From a virus, in the IMG/VR virus record IMGVR_UViG_3300032093_000420, positions 1 to 35,850 of that record: a DNA stretch of 35,850 nt. One strand, written 5' to 3'. Below the pieces are notes generated by a model. That model was given only the letters and a program-made list of their open reading frames with translations, was not told where the DNA came from and searched no databases. Position numbers and translations under genes: made by a program. Below are positions 15,915 to 23,671 of this stretch, one piece after another (positions within the stretch are counted from its first letter, which is position 1; each line of letters starts with the position of its first letter).

Positions 15915-16373
15915 ATGAATATTTTCGTATTAGATACCGACATCGAGAAGTGTGCAAAGGATCACTGCGACAAACATTGTGTTAAAATGATTTTAGAGTC
16001 CTGCCAAATTTTATGTGGCGTGCATTGGTCCATTGGTGGTGACGCTCCTTATAGATTGAGTCATAAAAACCATCCTTGTTCTATTTGGGCTCGTACTTCT
16101 TATTCAAATTATGTTTGGTTAACTGATTTAGGACTTGAACTGTGTAAAGAATATGAGAGAAGATACGGCAAAATACACAAAACTAAATCAGTATTAGAAT
16201 GGTGTTTAACAAATAAACCTAACATACCTGATTTAGGATTAACTCCTCATGCAAAAGCGATGCCTGACGAATATAAGGTTGATGATGTTGTGCAGTCATA
16301 TAGAAATTATTATAAAGAAGGTAAGAAAGATATTTTGAAATGGAAAGATGGTTATAAACCTGAGTGGCTGTAA
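15915..16373 (+). CDS. Conserved phage protein, possibly related to pyrimidine-dimer glycosylases
   Basis: 152 residues. It has MNIFVLDTDIEKCAKDHCDK HCVK, then HKNHPCSIWARTS, YVWLTDLGLELCKEYERRYG and a C-terminal AMPDEYK..SYRNYY. This set is typical of a widespread phage protein that I recall being annotated both as hypothetical and as similar to T4 endonuclease V. The spacing of HKNHP, the aromatic W-L helix and EY..R is reminiscent of that enzyme, but the N-terminal catalytic Thr cannot be verified. It is a single plus-strand gene between minus-strand genes, with its own host-like promoter. Confidence 0.6.
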   Translation: MNIFVLDTDIEKCAKDHCDKHCVKMILESCQILCGVHWSIGGDAPYRLSHKNHPCSIWARTSYSNYVWLTDLGLELCKEYERRYGKIHKTKSVLEWCLTNKPNIPDLGLTPHAKAMPDEYKVDDVVQSYRNYYKEGKKDILKWKDGYKPEWL

Positions 16374-17237
16374 TTAAGCACAACCCCCCTCTTTACAAAA
16401 CATTTGTTTTTCTTTTTCCCTCCTTATCTTCAAACCCGAAAACCCGGGTTTATCGCTTTTAAATGTTAAAATTTTGGCTGCAGCATTTTTAAAATCACCC
16501 TTTTTAACATAATCAATTACTTCATTTTCAGAACTACTACCTCTTAATGAACCACAACCGGCATTAAACGCTAAAGAAGTTAATGTGTCAAACATACTTT
16601 GAGTTATTGGTCTATTAATATTCTTAGATTGCCAATCTGAGAATATTCTTTTAACACAATCAGATGCCGATTGAGCATCTTTTCTTAATATTTTTTCAGC
16701 CGTTGATTGGTTTATTTTATTTTTGGGTTTTGCGTATTCACCCGTATGACCCCACCCTATTGTCCAAACATCACCCGGTACTTTATATGATTGTAATACA
16801 GGTTGGCATTTTGATCCGGCTTTACCTTCCTCACATTTTAAAAAACTAATCAATTGTTCTGACGGTGACAAACTTGTTGGATTTTGTAAATTCAAACTTG
16901 GTTTGCTATATTGAATATCACCTTCTTGATTTATTGTATGAGGAATATTTTTTTGATTTAATAGTTTTACGATCTCATTTTTTTCTGACTCAGTAAATTC
17001 CATAAAAGAATTAACAATATCATAAAAATTTTCCTTATATTTTGTTTCTAATTTCTTATTTAACAATAAAAACATGTTTTTATTAGCAATTTTGTTAATT
17101 GCATCATAAACTTTTTGTTCATCAGTTCCAACACCTGACGTTGCGTTATAAATTTGGTCAGCTAATGACTCAATTTTATCTGTTTTTACTTGCTCAATTA
17201 ATCTTTGTAATTGATTTTCTTTGATGATTAATTCCAT
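16374..17237 (-). CDS. T4-type lysozyme (GH24) with N-terminal tag and annexin-like repeat
   Basis: 287 residues. The N-terminal tag MELIIKENQLQRLIEQVKTD carries I-K-E. Residues about 27-95 read as one annexin-type repeat: SGVGTDEQKVYDAINKI, then KYKENFYDIVNSFMEFTESE and KNEIVKLLN, with the G-x-GTDE turn. Residues about 124-287 are a GH24 muramidase: catalytic Glu at 136/137 in LKCEEGKAG, and WTIGWGHTGEY (T159, H164), then ITQSMFDTLTSLAFNAGCG and the C-terminal SGLKIRREKEKQMF. It cleaves peptidoglycan. With a tag shared by many genes and no signal peptide, it may be a virion lysozyme used at entry; the separate GH19 endolysin would serve exit. Convergent with 15915-16373, stop to stop. Confidence 0.85.
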   Translation of the reverse strand: MELIIKENQLQRLIEQVKTDKIESLADQIYNATSGVGTDEQKVYDAINKIANKNMFLLLNKKLETKYKENFYDIVNSFMEFTESEKNEIVKLLNQKNIPHTINQEGDIQYSKPSLNLQNPTSLSPSEQLISFLKCEEGKAGSKCQPVLQSYKVPGDVWTIGWGHTGEYAKPKNKINQSTAEKILRKDAQSASDCVKRIFSDWQSKNINRPITQSMFDTLTSLAFNAGCGSLRGSSSENEVIDYVKKGDFKNAAAKILTFKSDKPGFSGLKIRREKEKQMFCKEGGCA

Positions 17238-17249
17238 ACGATTATATAT

Positions 17250-17256
17250 ATAAATA
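17250..17256 (-). promoter_or_regulatory. TATTTAT element of the lysozyme gene
   Basis: Minus-strand CATATTTATATATA lies 12 nt before the lysozyme ATG. It belongs to the recurrent TATTTAT set. Confidence 0.35.
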
Positions 17257-17305
17257 TGTGTTGATATTAACTTATTTTATTCATATATTTTTGAAAAATT
17301 AAATT

Positions 17306-17731
17306 ATGAAAAAAATTCAAGACGGAGATACCGTAAAAGTTAATTACACAGGTAAATTTGAAGATGGTTCAGTTTTTGATTCATCATTGGTTGAAGGAAG
17401 ACAACCACTTACAGTAACATTGGGTCAAGGACAACTTATCCCTGGATTTGAGAAGGGTCTGATTGATATGGCGGTCGGAGAAACCAAAACTATTGAGATT
17501 CAACCAAACGAAGCTTATGGTGAAGTGAATGAAGATATGTATCAAGAAGTTGAAAAATCGGTTTTACCCGAGGATTTACAAGTTGGTATGATGTTGCAAG
17601 CTAGCGGTCCGCAAGGTGTTTTTAATGTCTTAGTTAAAGAAATTAAAGAAACAACTGCTGTTTTAGACGCTAATCATCCATTGGCTGGAAAAAAACTATT
17701 TTTTGATTTAGAAGTAGTAGAGGTAGCTTAA
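17306..17731 (+). CDS. FKBP-type peptidyl-prolyl cis-trans isomerase (SlyD-like)
   Basis: 141 residues. The FKBP half has VKVNYTGKFEDGSVFDSS, GQGQLIPGFEKGLIDMAVGE and KTIEIQPNEAYGE, and the segment after it (VEKSVLPEDLQVGMMLQA) is the insert-in-flap region of SlyD-like FKBPs. The end HPLAGKKLFFDLEVVEV closes the FKBP fold. It catalyses prolyl isomerisation and can act as a chaperone; here it may help fold the proline-poor but long fibres, or host proteins. No signal peptide. A strong terminator follows directly, so it is transcribed on its own. Such a gene in a phage is uncommon and probably of host origin. Confidence 0.92.
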   Translation: MKKIQDGDTVKVNYTGKFEDGSVFDSSLVEGRQPLTVTLGQGQLIPGFEKGLIDMAVGETKTIEIQPNEAYGEVNEDMYQEVEKSVLPEDLQVGMMLQASGPQGVFNVLVKEIKETTAVLDANHPLAGKKLFFDLEVVEVA

Positions 17732-17734
17732 ATC

Positions 17735-17764
17735 AAAAACCCCGATTTTGGTCGGGGTTTTTTT
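17735..17764 (+). terminator. Rho-independent terminator after the FKBP gene
   Basis: AAAAACCCCGA and TCGGGGTTTTT form an 11-bp stem with a 6-nt loop (TTTTGG), followed by a T-run. The position directly after the FKBP stop is ideal. Confidence 0.92.
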
Positions 17765-17777
17765 AAAAATATAAAAC

Positions 17778-17933
17778 ATGAAAGTTACAGTTTTAGAAAA
17801 ATTAGGAGAAGATCTTTATCTTGTTATGTCCGATGATGGGCAAACAGCAATTGCCACTCAAACAGATATTGATAATCTTAAAAAAATAGGTAATCTACAT
17901 ACACCACAAAACGAACAAATATCAAATGATTGA
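17778..17933 (+). CDS. Small protein, unknown
   Basis: 51 residues, starting ATG 17778 after the terminator: MKVTVLEKLGEDLYLVMSDD and GQTAIATQTDIDNLKKIGNL. It reads as a beta hairpin followed by a helix, a plausible microprotein. There is no clear Shine-Dalgarno, but the A-rich leader (ATATAAAAC) is like that of other genes here. The next gene's TATTTAT element overlaps its end. No function can be named. Confidence 0.5.
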   Translation: MKVTVLEKLGEDLYLVMSDDGQTAIATQTDIDNLKKIGNLHTPQNEQISND

Positions 17934-17940
17934 TATTTAT
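17934..17940 (+). promoter_or_regulatory. TATTTAT element before the metallopeptidase-like gene
   Basis: GATATTTATCATC lies 17 nt before ATG 17958, plus strand, member of the recurrent set; it would drive the run of three genes ending at 21052. Confidence 0.4.
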
Positions 17941-17957
17941 CATCATATACTTATTAT

Positions 17958-19109
17958 ATGATGAAATTACAAAAAAAATTTATAAATGAGGTATTAGGAG
18001 TTCCTTCTAATATTGAAAATGTCTCAAAAAGATTATTTAATTTCTTTTCTAAAAAAATAGAAGAAGAAGGTCAGAATATTATAGACCCCGATGAAAATTA
18101 CGAATTTGAATTTCAGGGGAGATTTAAAATTGCTGATTTTAATTTTAATACTATCAATTTAAATTTAGGATTTATAGAGACTGAAAAAGTTGATGAAATT
18201 ACCATAATTAATATGGCGTTGGGTATTCAGGCAAGAATGGATCCCACATCTTTAAAGTTAATATCAAGAAAAACTAAAGGAATTAATTTAAGTGTCCGTT
18301 TTGCACTACCTATATCAAAACAAACCAAATTCTCAGAGTTACTTGATTTTGTTCAAATAGAAGAGTTAGAACTTCAATCTTCGTTCTCACATGAATTAAT
18401 GCACGCATTTGAAGATTACAAAAAACCTTATGAAACTCCTGAAGGTAGGGCAAAATACTCTGCATTGCAAAATGTAAGTTTTGGTATTCCACCTTTAAAT
18501 GAATTTGTGTATTATCTTTATTTTGCTTCAGCAACTGAAAATACTGTTAGACCTTCTGAAGTTAATTCAATAATGAAAAAAGGAGATATCAGAAAAGATA
18601 TGTTTGTTGATTTTTTGTTATCAAACAGAGTGTATAAAATGTATAAAGAAATAAATAATTTTTCTTTAAATAATTTTAGAAATGAAATGTTAAATTATAT
18701 GCCAAGAATTAATGAAATATTAAGTATGTCCAATGAGCAAGATAATTTTGAAAATGATATTGATAAAGTGGATAGAATATTAGAATTATATTACATTAAT
18801 TTAAGTAATAAGATGATTGAGCAATATAAAAATTTACTAACTACTGATTTTCATGAAATGTTTATTGGTTTTTCTGGTGATAAACAAAAATTGTATAACG
18901 ATTTTATAAATGAAACTCAAAGATTTAAAAATAACCCTTTAAAATTTTTTGAATATCAGGAGAAAAAAATAAGAAACGTTTCAAATTATATGTTAAAAAA
19001 ATTATCTAAATTGTACGCCCTTATTGAAGATAAAAAATCAATTAAGAATTGGGATCTTCATACTAAAATAAATAAAAAAACTCAGATTGAATCAAAATAC
19101 AGGTATTAA
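17958..19109 (+). CDS. Tagged zincin metallopeptidase-like protein
   Basis: 383 residues. The opening MMKLQKKFINEVLGV carries I-N-E followed by Val and is close in shape to the T4 capsid-targeting sequence MKTYQEFIAEA. HELMHAFED at residues 145-153 gives the HExxH zinc site, and ATENTVRPSEV (E194) about 45 residues later can supply the third ligand. The C-terminal 180 residues are Lys/Asn-rich and helical without a known domain. The HELMH and ENTVRPSEV pair is what I recall from putative phage peptidases. It heads a plus-strand run with 19110 and 19424. It could be a virion-carried protease; that is inference. Confidence 0.6.
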   Translation: MMKLQKKFINEVLGVPSNIENVSKRLFNFFSKKIEEEGQNIIDPDENYEFEFQGRFKIADFNFNTINLNLGFIETEKVDEITIINMALGIQARMDPTSLKLISRKTKGINLSVRFALPISKQTKFSELLDFVQIEELELQSSFSHELMHAFEDYKKPYETPEGRAKYSALQNVSFGIPPLNEFVYYLYFASATENTVRPSEVNSIMKKGDIRKDMFVDFLLSNRVYKMYKEINNFSLNNFRNEMLNYMPRINEILSMSNEQDNFENDIDKVDRILELYYINLSNKMIEQYKNLLTTDFHEMFIGFSGDKQKLYNDFINETQRFKNNPLKFFEYQEKKIRNVSNYMLKKLSKLYALIEDKKSIKNWDLHTKINKKTQIESKYRY

Positions 19110-19427
19110 ATGAAAAAGTTGGATTCGTTAATTGAAAAGGTAATTTATAATTCGTATAAAGATAACATATTTAACGTAGAATTTAGAAATAAAAGAGTTT
19201 ATTTGGGTTCATCTTCTGAGTTACCCGAAGAGGAAAGAACAATAAACGTAACGGTGATTATCATAACCCTTAATAATTTAGATTCCAAATACCAAAATTA
19301 CGAATTGAAAAGTATGCGTAGAGAGATTATAGATAAAATAGATAGTATTTTTAGTCTTAATTATATGTATTATGGTTCAAAGTGGGACTTTGAATTTAAA
19401 GTCGCTGAAGTAAATAATTTATTATGA
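19110..19427 (+). CDS. Small protein of the tagged family
   Basis: 105 residues, starting at the base after the previous stop. N-terminus MKKLDSLIEKVIYNSYKDN is a helix; the rest is beta-rich (FRNKRVYLGSSSELPEEERT, INVTVIIITLNNLD) and ends GSKWDFEFKVAEVNNLL. MKKLDS is shared with the next gene (MKKLDSNIVKIQ). The helix plus beta plan is that of the small tagged proteins further right. It overlaps the next gene by ATGA, so they are translationally coupled. Function unknown. Confidence 0.6.
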   Translation: MKKLDSLIEKVIYNSYKDNIFNVEFRNKRVYLGSSSELPEEERTINVTVIIITLNNLDSKYQNYELKSMRREIIDKIDSIFSLNYMYYGSKWDFEFKVAEVNNLL

Positions 19428-21052
19428 AAAAATTAGATTCAAATATAGTCAAAATACAAAAGATAATGAGGGTCTCTAATTTGATTACTGAAGCATCCAA
19501 AAAAGATGTATTGGTTAATAAAATTGGATTGTCAGAAGAAGTTGCCAATTATTTTGATGAAAAATGTGGAGGTTTAGCGGTTATAATGTTTAAAAAAATG
19601 ATGTCATATCTAAAAGATAGATTTACACATTATAATACCAATTACAACGATAAGGATATAATTGACATTATAAATAAAAATAAGGGTCCTGGTTATACAG
19701 AAAAAGAAAGATTGCAATCTATTATGGATTGGGTTAGAGTTGGTCTTAATGGAAGATTAAATCAATATCAAGATTTAGGTTTTTATGAATTATATGAAAA
19801 ATCAAAAGAATGGCATGATTCATTAAATTTAGGGCAAGGAGATATTAATTACAAAGAAGAAAATGATATTATAAAAGATTTCAGAGATGAAAAAGGTAAT
19901 GGATTTTATTGGGCCGACTTAAATACAAATTCTTCAGATGAAGAATGTAAAAGAATGGGTCACTGCGGAAGGACAGGTTCAAATAACAATTTATATTCAT
20001 TAAGAGAGCAAAGGCAATTACCTGGTGGTAAATTTTCATTAAATAAAAGTCATTTAACCGCATCTATCGGTGATAATGGTATTTTATATCAGTTAAAAGG
20101 ACCGAAAAATAGCAAACCACAAGAAGAATTTCACAAATACATTTTACCATTATTTTTTGTTTTAGGCGGTGGTGGAGAACAGGAGGATTACCTAATACAA
20201 GGTTTTGGTTCTGAATACGCATCAAATTTAGATTTTAAGATTACCGATTTACCTGATGAAACAATAAAAGAACTTTATGATCAAAGACCTGAACTTTTCA
20301 GTGGATATTATTTAAGAAAAAAACTTAAAGAGATGGGTCTTATAGAGATGCCTTCTTTTGGTGAGTTTATACTTAAAATTCCAACCGAATATATAGGTAA
20401 CTATGTTGATGGAGATTTTGTAACACATACAAGAAGATGGACGGATGAAAATGGAAATAAAAGAGAAAAACGTACATATTTTTTTGAGGAGTTATTAACT
20501 GACCCTTGGGATTTTTGGGATAATTGGGAAAATCAAGATTGGAAATCCGCATTGGAATATTATGTAGATAAAGAAAATGAAAAAAAGATTAGAGATTATC
20601 TTATGAGTCTCGCAGAAAATCCTTCGGAATATGAAGACATTTCATTGGAGGAAATGGTAGATGAATTAGATGATGATAACCAAGTTAAAGGAGCCTTAAT
20701 GTCAGCCGCAAATGATTGCGAACGCGATGATTATGTCAATGCTTTACAAGAACACATGAAAGAACTTTTAGAACAGTATGGCGATGTAATAAAATTAGAT
20801 GATCAAGGTGCTGAAATAAAAGTCGATTTACAAAACTTTATTGATAACAACATAGAAAACGATGAATGGTTATTTAGGACCATTGAAAACTGCGGGGAAA
20901 AAAACTCTGAATGTATTTTTGAAGAAATAATTTCAGATTTTAGTTATGATGCACCAAAATGGAATTTTGATGATAGATTTACTCCTGATGTTGATGAAAG
21001 ATTGTTTAATGAGATTTTGTCAGATAGATTGAGCGATTTCATTAAAAATTAG
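19424..21052 (+). CDS. PcfJ-like protein with long N-terminal tag
   Basis: 542 residues, acidic. The N-terminus MKKLDSNIVKIQKIMRVSNL continues ITEA, so an I-T-E|A triplet sits at residues 21-24. The central domain has WADLNTNSSDEECKRMGHCG (C175, H180, C181), LYSLREQRQLPGG, HLTASIGDNGILYQLKGPKN and KPQEEFHKYI. That C..MGHC..SLR..KG.KN pattern resembles the PcfJ-like family found on phages and conjugative elements, whose biochemical role is unknown to me. The rest is strongly acidic (EMVDELDDDNQVKG). Its stop overlaps the convergent membrane-protein gene by 4 bp. Confidence 0.6.
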   Translation: MKKLDSNIVKIQKIMRVSNLITEASKKDVLVNKIGLSEEVANYFDEKCGGLAVIMFKKMMSYLKDRFTHYNTNYNDKDIIDIINKNKGPGYTEKERLQSIMDWVRVGLNGRLNQYQDLGFYELYEKSKEWHDSLNLGQGDINYKEENDIIKDFRDEKGNGFYWADLNTNSSDEECKRMGHCGRTGSNNNLYSLREQRQLPGGKFSLNKSHLTASIGDNGILYQLKGPKNSKPQEEFHKYILPLFFVLGGGGEQEDYLIQGFGSEYASNLDFKITDLPDETIKELYDQRPELFSGYYLRKKLKEMGLIEMPSFGEFILKIPTEYIGNYVDGDFVTHTRRWTDENGNKREKRTYFFEELLTDPWDFWDNWENQDWKSALEYYVDKENEKKIRDYLMSLAENPSEYEDISLEEMVDELDDDNQVKGALMSAANDCERDDYVNALQEHMKELLEQYGDVIKLDDQGAEIKVDLQNFIDNNIENDEWLFRTIENCGEKNSECIFEEIISDFSYDAPKWNFDDRFTPDVDERLFNEILSDRLSDFIKN

Positions 21053-21726
21053 TCGGTTTCCTTTGAAGCGTATTTAACGCCCATAATTGTTCCTATAATA
21101 CTAAAAGCATTTGTTAGTAAAATACCAAATAAATTAGACCAAGTTGATCCGATTATTTGAGTATCCTTGTTATTAAACAAAGCAATGCCATACATCGCAG
21201 TTGTTATTAATCCAACGGTTATAATCACACCTAAAGAAACCTTGACTATTCTTTCAATTAATCTAGTTTGTGTTTTCTTTTGAAGAACATCTAAATCACT
21301 TTCAACTATTTTTTTTGCATTTTCTGCGTCAATTCTAGCTTGTTCTGATTTTAACATCTCTTGTTGTAATTCCAAACTTATTTTTTCATTTTCATCTCTC
21401 CATAAAATTAATTCTCTGTTTTGATTTTCAAGTTGTAATTTTGTATCCTCAACAGATGATAAACTTAATTTAAGTTCGTCCAAAATTCTTTGATTTTCTA
21501 AATTTAAAGATACTAACTCCTCGTTTTTAAATTGGATCTGTTTTGTAATATCTAATCTTTTTCTTCTATGTTCTTTATCCTTTTCTAAACAAGTTTTAAT
21601 ATACTCCTCAAATTGTGTGTCACCAGAATAATCAATAACTCTAATAATATTTCCCTCAAGACATATGTTTTTTGTCTTACAGAGATTTATTAGTTGTTGC
21701 CTTACTTGTTTGCTAAAGTTAATCAT
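21049..21726 (-). CDS. Membrane protein with long coiled coil, coupled to a receiver protein
   Basis: 225 residues. Residues about 50-155 are a heptad-type coiled coil rich in Glu, Lys, Gln and Leu. Two membrane helices follow: about 161-184 (VSLGVIITVGLITTAMYGIA) and about 197-218 (LFGILLTNAFSIIGTIMGVK), with a short C-terminus. This gives a cytoplasmic coiled coil anchored by a hairpin. It starts in an ATGA overlap with the receiver gene, so the two are made together and probably bind each other. The first 45 residues may be a small globular domain. No catalytic motif is seen, so no histidine kinase. Function unknown; membrane sensing or effector action is a guess. Confidence 0.6.
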   Translation of the reverse strand: MINFSKQVRQQLINLCKTKNICLEGNIIRVIDYSGDTQFEEYIKTCLEKDKEHRRKRLDITKQIQFKNEELVSLNLENQRILDELKLSLSSVEDTKLQLENQNRELILWRDENEKISLELQQEMLKSEQARIDAENAKKIVESDLDVLQKKTQTRLIERIVKVSLGVIITVGLITTAMYGIALFNNKDTQIIGSTWSNLFGILLTNAFSIIGTIMGVKYASKETD

Positions 21727-22157
21727 TTGTAAATCTTAAATGGGGCGGTTCTTTTTTTATAACCCTCGTAATCTTTTTTAAATTCTTCTAGTCTTGGTTC
21801 TATATCATCAGATTTAATTATCCAAAATTGAGCACCCGCTTGCAAAGCTTTCGCTTGTTCCTCAGACTCATTTGATGAAGAAATTATTCCGATAACAACG
21901 TTATTACCATATTCAAAGTTTATTTTTCTGACCAATTCAATTCCGTCAAATGTGGAACCAATCATATTTAAATCAACAAAGACACATTCAGGTTTGTCTT
22001 TACCACCTTTTTCATACCACTCTTTAAACATATTGGCCGCCTCATCAGAACTATCTATTGTTCTCATAGATAAACTAATATCAAGCAAAGAGCACGCATC
22101 TTCAAAAACCAAATGAAAAAGAGTTTCATCATCAACAAGTAAAATTGATTCAATCAT
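21723..22157 (-). CDS. Single-domain response regulator (receiver)
   Basis: 144 residues, one REC domain and no output domain. Landmarks: LLVDDE (D9, D10), the phospho-acceptor D62 in CVFVDLNM, IISSSN (switch Ser 93-95), and K115 in FWIIKSDD. All the acidic pocket residues are present, so it can in principle be phosphorylated by a host kinase. Single-domain regulators act through protein contacts, and here the likely partner is the coupled membrane coiled-coil protein downstream. Upstream (33 nt) is a TATTTAT element at 22191-22197 on the minus strand. A receiver in a phage is unusual. Confidence 0.82.
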   Translation of the reverse strand: MIESILLVDDETLFHLVFEDACSLLDISLSMRTIDSSDEAANMFKEWYEKGGKDKPECVFVDLNMIGSTFDGIELVRKINFEYGNNVVIGIISSSNESEEQAKALQAGAQFWIIKSDDIEPRLEEFKKDYEGYKKRTAPFKIYK

Positions 22158-22190
22158 TTCATGTTAGGTTATAATCTCTTTTATTTTACC

Positions 22191-22197
22191 ATAAATA
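22191..22197 (-). promoter_or_regulatory. TATTTAT element of the receiver gene
   Basis: Minus-strand ATATTTATGG lies 33 nt upstream of the receiver ATG; it is a member of the recurrent set, but farther away than most. Confidence 0.3.
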
Positions 22198-22220
22198 TCA
22201 AAAAATATTTATTTGTTTAA

Positions 22221-22227
22221 TATTTAT
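22221..22227 (+). promoter_or_regulatory. TATTTAT element of the endolysin gene
   Basis: AATATTTATCTG lies 15 nt before ATG 22243 on the plus strand. Confidence 0.4.
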
Positions 22228-22242
22228 CTGTAAAATTAAGTT

Positions 22243-23055
22243 ATGTTGAAATTAGGAATGAAAGGTGATGACGTTAAGTTATTACAAACAAAATTAGGTA
22301 TAACGGCTGATGGTGATTTTGGTCCAAAAACCGAAAAGGCTTTAAAGGAATGGCAAACAAAAAATGGTTTGACCGCAGATGGGGTTGCCGGATCTGCAAC
22401 TTTATCAAAATTAGGTATTTTATTAAAAGAAGATGTTTTAATTCAACCAAGCAATTCTTTAAATTATCAAAAACTAAGTGGTATAATACCAACAACAGTG
22501 TTATTAGAAATTCCAGAGACTGCATCTAAATTTAATATCACAACAAATTTAAGATTGGCGCATTTTTTAGCCCAATGTGCTCACGAAAGTGGTAATTTTA
22601 GATTAACAAATGAAAATCTAAATTACTCCCCTGAAGGATTAAGAAAAACATTCGGAAAGTATTTTCCAGGAAACTTATCTGAAACATATGCTAGACAACC
22701 CGAAAAAATTGCATCAAGAGTTTATGGAGGTAGAATGGGAAATGGTGATGAATCAACAAAAGATGGTTGGAAATATCGTGGGAGAGGATACATACAGCTT
22801 ACAGGAAAAGAAAACTATAGAAATTTTTCAAGATTTATAGGTGAAGATTGTGTCGCAAATCCTGATTTAGTATCGTTAAAATATCCGTTAGCATCTGCAG
22901 CATTTTTCTTTAATAGTAATAATCTTTGGTCAATTTGTGATAGAGGTGCCGATGAAGCAACGATAACAGAAGTGACAAGAAGAGTAAATGGGGGAACAAA
23001 TGGTCTTGCAGATAGGATTAAAAAATTCAGAGATTTTTATGAATTATTGACCTAA
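22243..23055 (+). CDS. Endolysin: peptidoglycan-binding domain plus GH19 chitinase-like hydrolase
   Basis: 270 residues. Residues 1-58 are a PG_binding_1 domain: GMKGDDVKLLQTKLGI, DGDFGPKTEKALKEWQ and TADGVAGSATL. Residues about 80-270 are GH19-like: the catalytic Glu is E115 in CAHESGNF, with the partner acid in the following ENLNYSPEGL stretch, then RVYGGRMGNGDE, YRGRGYIQLTG and the terminal RRVNGGTNGLADR. Phage GH19 enzymes act as muramidase-type endolysins. No signal peptide and no nearby holin were recognised. The stop overlaps the convergent tagged gene by 3 bp. It probably works at exit. Confidence 0.88.
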   Translation: MLKLGMKGDDVKLLQTKLGITADGDFGPKTEKALKEWQTKNGLTADGVAGSATLSKLGILLKEDVLIQPSNSLNYQKLSGIIPTTVLLEIPETASKFNITTNLRLAHFLAQCAHESGNFRLTNENLNYSPEGLRKTFGKYFPGNLSETYARQPEKIASRVYGGRMGNGDESTKDGWKYRGRGYIQLTGKENYRNFSRFIGEDCVANPDLVSLKYPLASAAFFFNSNNLWSICDRGADEATITEVTRRVNGGTNGLADRIKKFRDFYELLT

Positions 23056-23375
23056 TAAGGATAGGTCAATTGAGGTATAATTTCATAAATTTCATAACCT
23101 GTAATTTTAGAAAAGGCTGATTTTAATAGATTATGGTATTGTAATGGTTGTAAATTCAAAATTTGATACCATTTCACATAAAATCGATATTCTAATTTAC
23201 ATTCTACAATTGTTTTTGATGTGGTATCTATAATGCAAATCGGATTATTATTAATACCACTAAAGATATATAGGTTATCCTTACAAACAGGAACCTTATT
23301 TATTTTCATGGCTTTAACGATATAATCTATGAAAATTTTTTCTATTTTGTTTTCGGAAATAATCAATTTACTCAT
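23052..23375 (-). CDS. Small tagged protein, unknown
   Basis: 107 residues. N-terminus MSKLIISENKIEKIFIDYIV carries I-S-E followed by Asn and a helix. The beta-rich centre (NLYIFSGINNNPICIIDTTS) and an LLKSAFSKITGYEIYEI C-terminus fit the small tagged family. It is the last of a three-gene unit (23964 to 23052) joined by ATGA overlaps. No domain recognised. Confidence 0.62.
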   Translation of the reverse strand: MSKLIISENKIEKIFIDYIVKAMKINKVPVCKDNLYIFSGINNNPICIIDTTSKTIVECKLEYRFYVKWYQILNLQPLQYHNLLKSAFSKITGYEIYEIIPQLTYPY

Positions 23376-23671
23376 TCTACGTCGTAAAATGTTGTGTTGT
23401 CAAACAGTGGATAATTTTTTTTGAACCAAATAGTTAAAACCCGATCAACATCATGATGATGTAAATTGAATATTTCGCATATTTTCCAATACATATCTTG
23501 ATCAATACCTATACCACCATCAGGATGATATTCAAAAAAGAAATTTTCATTTTCATCCGTAACCCAATAATAATCTACGGACTTATGCTTTTTCAATTTC
23601 AAGTTTTTGAATTTCTGATCAAAATATCTAAACATGATATTTTTCAATTTTTCAGTTAGGTTTGTTTTCAT
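23372..23671 (-). CDS. Small tagged protein, unknown
   Basis: 99 residues. N-terminus MKTNLTEKLKNIMFRYFDQK carries L-T-E before Lys. An aromatic and acidic centre (DYYWVTDENENFFFEYHPDG) is followed by a C-terminal helix and IWFKKNYPLFDN, the W-F-x-x-x-Y/F signature seen again in several neighbours. ATGA overlaps on both sides show co-translation. Likely a paralogue of the other family members; function unknown. Confidence 0.62.
   Translation of the reverse strand: MKTNLTEKLKNIMFRYFDQKFKNLKLKKHKSVDYYWVTDENENFFFEYHPDGGIGIDQDMYWKICEIFNLHHHDVDRVLTIWFKKNYPLFDNTTFYDVE

Noticed and set aside
15915-16373. Firm call as T4 endonuclease V (denV)
   Set aside because: The N-terminal catalytic Thr and the basic DNA-binding residues cannot be matched with confidence; left as a possible relation.
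21049-22157. Complete two-component system with histidine kinase
   Set aside because: The coiled-coil membrane protein has no H-box, N-box or G-boxes, so only the receiver is supported.
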